From: Flavobacterium omnivorum
GTDB lineage: Bacteria; Bacteroidota; Bacteroidia; Flavobacteriales; Flavobacteriaceae
Direction: 5' to 3'
Length of the DNA stretch: 64,000 nt
Assembly (NCBI RefSeq): GCF_900099915.1
Contig: NZ_FNDB01000002.1
Span: 323,099 to 387,098 of the forward strand
In this document: positions 1 to 7,092 of the stretch, piece by piece
How the letters are laid out: each line of letters opens with the position of its first letter
How positions within the stretch are numbered: position 1 is the stretch's first letter
Program-made: the position numbers and the translations under genes
Notes under the pieces: model-generated
Seen by the model: only the letters and a program-made list of their open reading frames with translations
What the model was told of the DNA's origin: nothing
Database searches by the model: none

Positions 1-322
1 CATGGGTCATGGAAGAGCCATAATCAATATTGAAGATCAAGACATTCAAACGGATATTTATCAGAAAATTGTAAGCCAAAATCTTTCGGTACGTGACACG
101 GAAGCTTTGGTAAAAAATTATCAGGAAAGCTTAAAACCTAGGCCAGTATCTAAGCCAAAAGCTGCTTCATTTGAAATCGCAGAATCTCAAAAAAGCACTT
201 TTACAACTTATTTTGGAACCAAAGTAGATGTTAAAGTGGCTGGTAATGGTAAAGGAAAAATAACCATTCCTTTTCACTCAGAAGAAGATTTCAACAGAAT
301 TATCAAACTAATAAACGAATAG
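1..322 (+). CDS. parB: ParB-like partition protein, C-terminal part (5' truncated by window edge)
   Basis: This is the end of a chromosome partition protein that binds parS centromere sites and works with the ParA ATPase. The frame is open to the window edge, so about 106 residues are visible and the CTPase/N-terminal part lies outside. The opening residues (MGHGRAIINIEDQDIQ) match the end of the ParB DNA-binding core, where 'GHARAL' is usual. The segment QKIVSQNLSVRDTEALVK is the typical ParB stretch after it. A basic, variable linker follows, then a short C-terminal dimerisation-like domain (KITIPFHSEEDFNRIIKLI). The stop codon overlaps the GTG start of the next gene (TAGTG), so the two are probably co-transcribed. 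A parB locus suggests the replication origin is not far away. That placement is inference. Confidence 0.9.
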   Translation, partial: MGHGRAIINIEDQDIQTDIYQKIVSQNLSVRDTEALVKNYQESLKPRPVSKPKAASFEIAESQKSTFTTYFGTKVDVKVAGNGKGKITIPFHSEEDFNRIIKLINE

Positions 323-882
323 TGACTAAAATCATTTTCATCGCTCTATTCCTTTTTTCGTTAGGAAACACTGCCGTTTTTGCACAAACGGAAACAGAAG
401 CGGTGTTGGTCGCTACCGATACTTTGAAATCAAATGATATAGACCCGCTGACTCCCGCAAAAGCAGCGTTCTATTCGGCCATTTTACCGGGACTAGGCCA
501 AGCTTACAACAAAAAATATTGGAAAATACCACTTGTATACGGAGCGCTAGGAACCAGTATTTATTTTTATATTGATAACAATAAAAAATACAATCAATAT
601 AGAGACGCCTACAAAAGCAGATTGGAGGGATTAGTCACAGATGACTTAGCTTTCCTTGACAACAATCGATTAATTGCCGGACAAAAATTCTACCAACGCA
701 ACCGCGATTTATCAGCTTTAGTTACGTTGGCATTTTATGCCTTAAATATTCTTGACGCCAATGTAGATGCGGCTTTAATACAGTTTAATGTTGATGAAAA
801 CTTATCGGTAAGACCCGTTCTTTACCCAAATGATGTAACATTTAAGACAAATGTAGGACTAACATTTAATTATACTTTCTAG
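322..882 (+). CDS. DUF5683 domain protein, exported or membrane-associated
   Basis: A 186-residue protein with an N-terminal hydrophobic signal (MTKIIFIALFLFSLG, then VFAQ as a plausible cleavage site). The core starts near residue 46 with PAKAAFYSAILPGLGQAYN. This is the hallmark of DUF5683, a family common in Bacteroidota and often found after parB. The central part has two more hydrophobic stretches and a tyrosine/lysine-rich middle. The GTG start overlaps the parB stop by one base and gives a good signal peptide, which supports the choice. The function is unknown. Its fixed place between parB and dapB is known from related genomes and does not reveal a biochemical role. Confidence 0.8.
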   Translation: MTKIIFIALFLFSLGNTAVFAQTETEAVLVATDTLKSNDIDPLTPAKAAFYSAILPGLGQAYNKKYWKIPLVYGALGTSIYFYIDNNKKYNQYRDAYKSRLEGLVTDDLAFLDNNRLIAGQKFYQRNRDLSALVTLAFYALNILDANVDAALIQFNVDENLSVRPVLYPNDVTFKTNVGLTFNYTF

Positions 883-924
883 TCCAATTTCGAAAACAAG
901 GAAGCTATCAAACAAACGATCAGT

Positions 925-1125
925 ATGTCATTACTCACTAAAATAGGTAAGAAATATTTTTTTATCATTACCACAGTTTTACTGTTAATTACTTTAATAA
1001 ATTATTCAGAAATTCAAGCATTGGAACCTATTCGAATGAATAATTTCTTCTCTGGGTTCATCGCTGGAATTTTGCTAGGACTCCTGTTTGCAGGACTGCT
1101 GCAGTATTCAAAATTTAAAAAATAA
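925..1125 (+). CDS. small two-helix membrane protein, function unknown
   Basis: A 66-residue protein with two predicted membrane helices (about residues 11-27 and 42-60) and a basic C-terminus (YSKFKK). It starts with ATG 42 bases after the DUF5683 gene and ends 4 bases before the dapB ATG, so it fits snugly into an operon. No family was recognised. The tight spacing, hydrophobic pattern and charged ends argue for a real gene over a chance reading frame, but the evidence is limited. Confidence 0.6.
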   Translation: MSLLTKIGKKYFFIITTVLLLITLINYSEIQALEPIRMNNFFSGFIAGILLGLLFAGLLQYSKFKK

Positions 1126-1129
1126 ACAA

Positions 1130-1828
1130 ATGAAAATTGCGCTTTTAGGATACGGAAAAATGGGTCAGGTAATTGAGCGAATTGCACTGGAAAGAGGACA
1201 TGAAATTGTTTTGAAAAAAGAGGAAAACAACACTTTTGAGGGACTTTCTACAGCAGATGTAGCTATTGACTTTAGCGTCCCAACAGCTGCGGTGACCAAT
1301 ATTTCTGCTTGTTTTCATGCAAACGTACCTGTTATTTCCGGTACCACAGGCTGGCTAGAAAATTATGACGAAATGACCAAACTATGTGCCGCTACAAATG
1401 GCGGATTCATTTCTAGTTCAAACTTTAGTTTAGGAGTGAATATCTTCTTTGAAATCAACGAACATTTGGCTAAAATTATGGCGAAATTCAAATCCTATTC
1501 TGTTGTAATGGAAGAAATTCATCACACCCAAAAACTAGATGCACCTAGCGGTACAGCAATATCATTAGCCAAAGGAGTAATTGAAAATAGCTCCTACACC
1601 AACTGGACTTTAGAAAGCCCAGATACTACGCAAATTCATATCGCTACCAAGCGCATTGGAACAGTCCCAGGGACACACACGGTGACTTACAACTCAGCGG
1701 TAGACGCTATCGAAATAAAACACACTGCACACAATCGCGAAGGCTTTGCGCTTGGAGCAATTATTGCCGCAGAATGGATTGTGGGTAAACAGGGTGTTTT
1801 TACAATGAAAGACGTACTGGAATTTTAA
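1130..1828 (+). CDS. dapB: 4-hydroxy-tetrahydrodipicolinate reductase
   Basis: Reduces 4-hydroxy-tetrahydrodipicolinate with NAD(P)H in the diaminopimelate/lysine pathway, which feeds peptidoglycan. The protein has 232 residues from the ATG at 1130. The N-terminal Rossmann motif MKIALLGYGKMGQVIE begins exactly there, so an upstream in-frame start at 1088 inside the preceding gene is rejected. VISGTTGW and the catalytic EEIHHTQKLDAPSGTA segment (His pair, Lys and the substrate-binding SGTA) are present. The length is slightly short for the family, as is usual in Bacteroidota. It lies 4 bases after the small membrane protein gene in an apparent parB-to-dapB operon. Confidence 0.96.
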   Translation: MKIALLGYGKMGQVIERIALERGHEIVLKKEENNTFEGLSTADVAIDFSVPTAAVTNISACFHANVPVISGTTGWLENYDEMTKLCAATNGGFISSSNFSLGVNIFFEINEHLAKIMAKFKSYSVVMEEIHHTQKLDAPSGTAISLAKGVIENSSYTNWTLESPDTTQIHIATKRIGTVPGTHTVTYNSAVDAIEIKHTAHNREGFALGAIIAAEWIVGKQGVFTMKDVLEF

Positions 1829-1926
1829 GAGCATCATAATAGCAATTTAGAGCGTTCGATTTTAATAACTGATAAAACGTTTTGATTTTCATAAAACAAA
1901 TAAAACATTAACCTAATAAACATATT

Positions 1927-3480
1927 ATGTCAGCATATCAATGGTTTATATTTTTTCTTATTCTACAAGTAGTACACTTTTTAGGAACATGGAAATTATA
2001 CGAGAGCGCAGGAAGAAAACGATGGGAAGCCGCTATTCCGGTTTATAATGCCATTATTTTAATGAAAATAATTGGACGCCCTACTTGGTGGACCGTTTTA
2101 TTATTCCTACCCATTATCAACCTAATTATTTTCCCAGTAATCTGGGTGGAAACGCTGCGCAGTTTTGGAAAACGATCTGGAGTAGACACTTTTTTAGGAA
2201 TTGTTACACTTGGATTTTACATCTATTATGTAAACTATACTCAGAAATTAGAGTACGTAGCAGATAGAAGTTTAACCCCTCGAAATAAAACTGCAGACAC
2301 AATTAGCTCGCTACTTTTTGCGGTGGTTGTTGCCACAATAGTACATACCTATTTAATTCAACCCTTCACCATTCCAACCTCGTCATTAGAAAAATCATTA
2401 TTAGTAGGAGACTTTCTATTTGTAAGCAAGATGAATTATGGCGCCAGAGTACCTATGACTACAATTGCTTTACCCATGGTGCATGACTCCATTCCTTTGA
2501 CAAAAAATAAATCCTACCTGACCTATCCACAGTTGCCTTATATGAGATTGCCGGGTATTCAGAATATTGATCGCACCGACATCGTTGTTTTCAACTGGCC
2601 TGTAGATACCGTATTTAAATTTTTTGATACTTCAAAACGACGCGCTTACAAACCGGTTGATAAAAAATCGAATTATGTAAAAAGATGCGTTGGAATTCCA
2701 GGTGATAACTTATCCATAAAAGATGGTGTCATTTATATCGATGGGAAATTATTGCAGTTACCAGAAAGAGCCAAACCGCAGTTTTCTTATAAGGTAGCTT
2801 TTGATGGAAAAACAGCAGTCAATCTTGAATATTTATTTAAAGATTTAGACATCACAGATCCTGCTTTTTTCACTGACGACACGAAAAGAGACACCTTGTT
2901 TTTAAGCGCTTTAACTGAAGCTGGAGCTCAGCGACTAAAAAATACACCTGGCATAACTGCTGTTGTTAGACAAATTTCCAAAGACGTAGACAATGGTGTT
3001 TTCCCACATATCAACAAGTGGAATAGGGATAACTATGGTCCAATTTATATTCCAGAAAAAGGAAAAACAGTTCCGTTAACAACAGAAACATTACCGTTTT
3101 ACAAGGCAATTATAAGTGATTATGAGAACAATGATTTGAAAATTAACGGTTCAGAGATTCGAATAAATGGTCAAATTGCCACTAGTTATACTTTTGGACA
3201 AAATTATTACTGGATGATGGGAGACAACCGTCATAACTCTGAAGACAGCAGGTATTGGGGATTTGTTCCTGAAAATCACATTGTAGGAAAACCTGTTTTT
3301 ATCTGGCTAAGCATTGATCCAAATGGAAAAGGACTAAACAAAATACGTTGGGACAGAGTTTTCACAACTGTTAGTGGTGAAGGTCAACCACAATCGTACT
3401 TTAAATTGTTTCTACTTGGTTTAGTACTCTTCTTTGTAGGAGAATATTTTTGGAAAAAAAGAAAAGCGAACAAAGGGTAA
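1927..3480 (+). CDS. lepB: signal peptidase I with N-terminal DUF5684-type membrane domain
   Basis: Type I signal peptidase (family S26) that removes signal peptides at the outer face of the inner membrane. The protein has 517 residues against about 324 in E. coli. Residues 1-110 form a multi-helix membrane segment of DUF5684 type (TWKLYESAGRKRWEAAIPVYN). A further helix (about 125-145) leads to the catalytic region. The nucleophile is Ser153 in IPTSSLEKSLLVGDF and the general base is Lys252 in NYVKRCVGIPGD. The late box MMGDNRHNSEDSRYWG lies at 430-445. About 170 residues separate the Lys box from this box, far more than in the short enzymes, so a large periplasmic insertion is present. A last helix and a KKRKANKG tail end the protein. 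Confidence 0.93.
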   Translation: MSAYQWFIFFLILQVVHFLGTWKLYESAGRKRWEAAIPVYNAIILMKIIGRPTWWTVLLFLPIINLIIFPVIWVETLRSFGKRSGVDTFLGIVTLGFYIYYVNYTQKLEYVADRSLTPRNKTADTISSLLFAVVVATIVHTYLIQPFTIPTSSLEKSLLVGDFLFVSKMNYGARVPMTTIALPMVHDSIPLTKNKSYLTYPQLPYMRLPGIQNIDRTDIVVFNWPVDTVFKFFDTSKRRAYKPVDKKSNYVKRCVGIPGDNLSIKDGVIYIDGKLLQLPERAKPQFSYKVAFDGKTAVNLEYLFKDLDITDPAFFTDDTKRDTLFLSALTEAGAQRLKNTPGITAVVRQISKDVDNGVFPHINKWNRDNYGPIYIPEKGKTVPLTTETLPFYKAIISDYENNDLKINGSEIRINGQIATSYTFGQNYYWMMGDNRHNSEDSRYWGFVPENHIVGKPVFIWLSIDPNGKGLNKIRWDRVFTTVSGEGQPQSYFKLFLLGLVLFFVGEYFWKKRKANKG

Positions 3481-3495
3481 ATAAAAATAGTTAAA

Positions 3496-3543
3496 GTTTA
3501 GGGTTTAAAGCGATACAACGACCTTACACTTTAAACCCTAAAC
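3496..3543. repeat. 15-bp perfect inverted repeat between lepB and the WbqC-like gene
   Basis: Arms GTTTAGGGTTTAAAG (3496-3510) and CTTTAAACCCTAAAC (3529-3543) are perfect reverse complements around an 18-base loop. No T-run follows directly, so it is a weak candidate for a classical terminator. The right arm region resembles 31413-31431 upstream of the Nif3-like gene. Confidence 0.75.
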
Positions 3544-3553
3544 ACATAAACAA

Positions 3554-4180
3554 ATGAATATTTTACTACATCCCACCTATTTCCCATCCGTAAGCCATTT
3601 TGCAGCAATAGCACAAGCAGACACGGTTACCTTTGAAATAGAGGATAATTTCCAGAAACAAACAAACCGAAATCGCACATACATTTACAGTCCAAACGGG
3701 ATTCAATTGCTAAATATTCCAATAAAACATTCGAAAGAAAGCCATCAAAAAACTAAAGATGTTAGAATTGAAAATGATTTTGACTGGCAAAAACAACATT
3801 TCAAATCTCTTGAAGCGGCGTACAGAAGTTCTCCTTTTTTTGAATTTTTCGAAGACGACATCCGACCAATTTTTGAAAAAAAACAAGAATTCTTGTTAGA
3901 CCTAAATTTTGAAGCATTAACTATTGTTTTTAAATGCTTGCGTATGAAGATAGAGTACCACACGACGACAGAATATTTTCATGACTCAGATACTCTTACC
4001 ATTTCTGATTTTAGACCTTTGGTTAATGGAAAAAAAGACCTCTCGCTTTTTGACAAGTATACTCAAGTTTTTGATGACAAACATGGATTTATCAATAACC
4101 TTAGTGTTTTAGACTTGCTTTTTAATGAAGGAAAATACGCGATGGATTATCTAAGCCAACAAAAACTGATTGTTCAATAG
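3554..4180 (+). CDS. WbqC-like family protein
   Basis: A 208-residue protein of the WbqC family. The N-terminus MNILLHPTYFPSVSHFAAIA corresponds to the usual 'hPxYfps...f' opening. FQKQTNRNRTYIYSPNGIQ and the aromatic segment FKSLEAAYRSSPFFEFF are also typical. Some members sit in O-antigen clusters, but the biochemical activity is not settled. In Bacteroidota a housekeeping copy regularly follows lepB, as here. It starts 74 bases after lepB, separated by an inverted repeat, and converges with the next gene. Confidence 0.85.
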   Translation: MNILLHPTYFPSVSHFAAIAQADTVTFEIEDNFQKQTNRNRTYIYSPNGIQLLNIPIKHSKESHQKTKDVRIENDFDWQKQHFKSLEAAYRSSPFFEFFEDDIRPIFEKKQEFLLDLNFEALTIVFKCLRMKIEYHTTTEYFHDSDTLTISDFRPLVNGKKDLSLFDKYTQVFDDKHGFINNLSVLDLLFNEGKYAMDYLSQQKLIVQ

Positions 4181-4189
4181 CATATACTA

Positions 4190-5242
4190 TTAAAATTCTT
4201 CATACGATAATCTAGCCATAATAGGAAAATGGTCTGAGTTAATAAAATTAGAAAAACTTTCAAATTTTTTAACGGTCATCTTTTCGTTAGCAAAAATATA
4301 ATCAATTCGAGCAGGGTAATACCTGAATTTATAAGTCTCTCCAAAGCCCGTACCTGCCTCTTCGAAGCCATCCTTCATCTTACCTTTGATGCTTCTGTAC
4401 ACGTATGAAAAGGCACTATTATTCATATCACCACAAATAATAACTGGATAAATACATTTCATTTTATGTTCCTTAAACAGCTCTGCTTGCTGCTGCTGCT
4501 GCTTGAAAGCTTTACTTATTCTAATAAAAAGCTTTTGCGATTTCTGCTGATTGATAACATCTATATTTTCATCAATTTCATTCACGTCAGGAGATATTTT
4601 TATCGATTGCAAATGCATGTTATACACTCTAATAATATCTTTCCCTTTCTTAATATCAGCAAAAACAACATTATTACTAGAATTAGGAAAAATAATATTT
4701 CCCTGATTCAGAATAGGGAATTTAGAAAAGATAGCCTGACCAGTTTTAATTTGATCCCCATCAGTAAAAATATAGCGATGTGGATATACTTTCAAATCAA
4801 TATTTGCTGACGGTGAATATTCTTGTATACACAAGATATCCGGGTTCTTATCATTAATAAACGCTACTATATCTGCAGGTACATCATCTCTGTCAATCCA
4901 TTTAAATACATTCAAAAGGCGAACATTGTAACTCATTACTGTAAAATCTTTTTCTTCCTTGGAAAATTTTGGCTCCGAAAATTTATAAAATTTATTTATA
5001 AATGTAATTCCTAGCAGCAAAACTAAACCCGAGACAATCAATTGCTTTTTAAATTGAATCGCCCAATAGATAAAAAATAACGCATTAAAAATAAAGAAAA
5101 GAGGCATGAAAAGTGTCAAAACAGACAAAAGTGGAAAAGATTTTGGCGCTAAAAAAGGCAAGACATACGCTACAAAGGTCACCAATATAAGCAGACTATT
5201 TAGAAGAAACATTCCTTTATTAAACCATGAAAGATTTTTCAT
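4190..5242 (-). CDS. endonuclease/exonuclease/phosphatase family protein, membrane-anchored
   Basis: A 350-residue protein. Three hydrophobic helices occupy residues about 10-95, followed by a catalytic domain from about 100. The domain shows the fold's landmarks: VMSYNVRLLN, DILCIQEYSP (metal-binding Glu), VYNMHLQSI, VIICGDMNNS (catalytic Asp/Asn) and a final SDHFPIMARL with the catalytic Asp-His. These belong to the Mg-dependent hydrolase superfamily that includes DNase I and sphingomyelinases. The true substrate (nucleic acid, lipid or phosphoester) cannot be told from sequence. A run of five Gln near residue 247 comes from a CTG-type microsatellite. The gene ends 9 bases from the convergent WbqC gene. 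Confidence 0.88.
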   Translation of the reverse strand: MKNLSWFNKGMFLLNSLLILVTFVAYVLPFLAPKSFPLLSVLTLFMPLFFIFNALFFIYWAIQFKKQLIVSGLVLLLGITFINKFYKFSEPKFSKEEKDFTVMSYNVRLLNVFKWIDRDDVPADIVAFINDKNPDILCIQEYSPSANIDLKVYPHRYIFTDGDQIKTGQAIFSKFPILNQGNIIFPNSSNNVVFADIKKGKDIIRVYNMHLQSIKISPDVNEIDENIDVINQQKSQKLFIRISKAFKQQQQQAELFKEHKMKCIYPVIICGDMNNSAFSYVYRSIKGKMKDGFEEAGTGFGETYKFRYYPARIDYIFANEKMTVKKFESFSNFINSDHFPIMARLSYEEF

Positions 5243-5415
5243 TTTCTATCTTTTTTATTTTTACAAACAGCTAAAAGTTGATTTCAATCAAGTAAAAAAA
5301 TTTAAACAATCTACTTTGGCAGCGGACAAAAGAATTCCTTTTTTGGAAATTTTCCTTTTAATATAAAACTATCGGACGAGATGAAAGTCGGATTCTATTG
5401 CCAAGCATTTATAAA

Positions 5416-6285
5416 TTACTTCCCTACCTTGAATAAAAATTCTTTTTCCTCTTTCGTTAAACTATCATAACCGGACTGACTGATTTTGTCCAAAATTTCA
5501 TCAATTTGCTGTTGCGATTTATCTTTAGTGATTATTTTAGGAATACTTTTCTCTACTGGCTTAGTGTAATTTTTATGCACCTTTTTAAATGGAGTTGTTT
5601 TGTTTTTTTGGAACAAATTTGCAAAAAAACCAAAAAAACGAGAAACACCCCTACTTAAATCGGTTCCATTTTGAAGCAATTTAATAAAAATAAATCCAAA
5701 TAAAGCTCCTGAAAGATGAGAAATATGTCCGCCCATATTTTCAGAACGCAGCTGCACTAAATCGATGAAGATGATGACGGCCGTAACATGCCATAACTTG
5801 ACATTTCCAATTAGTAACAAGCGAAGATCCATTAAAGGATGATATGTCGTAGTTGCAACCAAAATAGCCATTATTGCGGCAGAAGCTCCCACGATTGGCG
5901 CATTTATATTCAAAACATAGAACACAAGAATGTAGCATATTCCAGCAAAAACAGCACTTAACACATACAATCCAAGTAATTGTTTAGCCGTAAAATAGGT
6001 CATAAATAATCGCCCAGAAAAATTCAAAACAATCATATTAAAAACAATATGCATGATTCCACTATGAAAAAAGGCATATGAAAGCAACGACCAAGGTTTC
6101 CAAAGCAAATGAGCCGGATTAGAAGACAAACTCACAAATTGAAGATAATCAATAGGAAAACCCAACAGAGATAGAAGAGCGAAAAACAACCATGGAAAAA
6201 CAAATAAAGCTACGTTCCAAAGGATTAACTTGGTTACTATTCCTCCTATATTGTATTGTAATTTCAGGTCGTCAATAATATTCAT
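5416..6285 (-). CDS. rhomboid family intramembrane serine protease
   Basis: A 289-residue integral membrane protein with about six helices and a basic, lysine-rich cytoplasmic tail (about 225-289). Rhomboids cut substrates within or near the membrane using a Ser-His dyad. The serine lies in VGASAAIMAIL (Ser135), and the histidine in GGHISHLSGALFGF (His190). The loop motif WKPWSLLSYAFFHSGIMHIVFNM is a good match to the family's helix-2 region. The active-site motif is GASA where GASG is commonest. It is the last gene of a minus-strand series mutL-rhomboid-rhomboid, 60 bases after the second rhomboid gene. Confidence 0.92.
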   Translation of the reverse strand: MNIIDDLKLQYNIGGIVTKLILWNVALFVFPWLFFALLSLLGFPIDYLQFVSLSSNPAHLLWKPWSLLSYAFFHSGIMHIVFNMIVLNFSGRLFMTYFTAKQLLGLYVLSAVFAGICYILVFYVLNINAPIVGASAAIMAILVATTTYHPLMDLRLLLIGNVKLWHVTAVIIFIDLVQLRSENMGGHISHLSGALFGFIFIKLLQNGTDLSRGVSRFFGFFANLFQKNKTTPFKKVHKNYTKPVEKSIPKIITKDKSQQQIDEILDKISQSGYDSLTKEEKEFLFKVGK

Positions 6286-6345
6286 AAGCTAAGTGGGAAT
6301 TAAGATCTGATAGTTGCGTCGTCTAATTTAAAAAATTTTAAACTT

Positions 6346-7092
6346 TTAATTCCAACGATTGTTATTAAATTGATTTTTCTTCCAATACCACATAATCAGA
6401 AAACCGAACAAAGCACCACCAACGTGAGCAAAATGGGCAATTCCTCCACCTCCAAATATAGATTTTCCAGAAATCCCTAAGTACAAATCGACTAAAACGA
6501 TACCTGGAACAAAATACTTCGCTTTTATTGGAACAGGAATGAACATCAGCGCCAATTCAGCATTCGGAAACATAAAAGCAAATGCTACGATCGTTCCATA
6601 AATGGCTCCCGATGCACCAACAGCTGTTCCCAAATAGGCACTAGTAAAATTTTGAAAATCAGATACCGACAAAATTTCCTGCCATCTTGTGTTAATTTTA
6701 CCTTCATTCAAAATCTGCAAGATCTCCTGTTTTTGAAAACCATTGGCAATTAGTGTATTCAAATTATCCTGAAAAAAGTAATAATTCACTCCAGTGTGCA
6801 TTAAGGCGGCACCTAAACCACAAGAAATATAGAAAAACAAGAATTTTTTACATCCCCAAACCTGCTCTAAAGCCGATCCAAAGGAATACAGCGCAAACAT
6901 ATTGAAGAAAATATGCATAAATCCGCCGTGCATAAACATGTGTGATATAGGTTGCCACAATTGAAAACTGGGATTTTCAGGAAAGTACAATGCCAATATC
7001 TTATATGCTGGCTCTTTTATAATTAGTGTACCTACAAAAAACAATACGTTAATAATTATTAATTGTTTTACGGTCTCAGTTACGTTTCTCAT
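6346..7092 (-). CDS. rhomboid family intramembrane serine protease
   Basis: A 248-residue membrane protease with the canonical VGASGAIYG motif (Ser161) and the FAHVGGALFG motif (His223). The helix-2 motif WQPISHMFMHGGFMHIFFNM is also present. About 45 residues (100-145) form an insertion loop between helices, rich in polar residues (QDNLNTLIANGFQ). The ATG overlaps the mutL stop codon (ATGA), so the two are translationally coupled. Two paralogous rhomboids in tandem downstream of mutL is an arrangement familiar in Flavobacteriaceae. Substrates are unknown. Confidence 0.94.
   Translation of the reverse strand: MRNVTETVKQLIIINVLFFVGTLIIKEPAYKILALYFPENPSFQLWQPISHMFMHGGFMHIFFNMFALYSFGSALEQVWGCKKFLFFYISCGLGAALMHTGVNYYFFQDNLNTLIANGFQKQEILQILNEGKINTRWQEILSVSDFQNFTSAYLGTAVGASGAIYGTIVAFAFMFPNAELALMFIPVPIKAKYFVPGIVLVDLYLGISGKSIFGGGGIAHFAHVGGALFGFLIMWYWKKNQFNNNRWN

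Noticed and set aside
4480..4510. CTG/CTT-rich microsatellite in the endonuclease-like gene
   Set aside because: It encodes a short Gln run in frame; no sign of frameshifting or phase variation.
5106..5366. An 86-residue plus-strand frame over the 5' end of the endonuclease-like gene
   Set aside because: It lies mostly antisense to a well-supported gene and ends in low-complexity AT-rich DNA.
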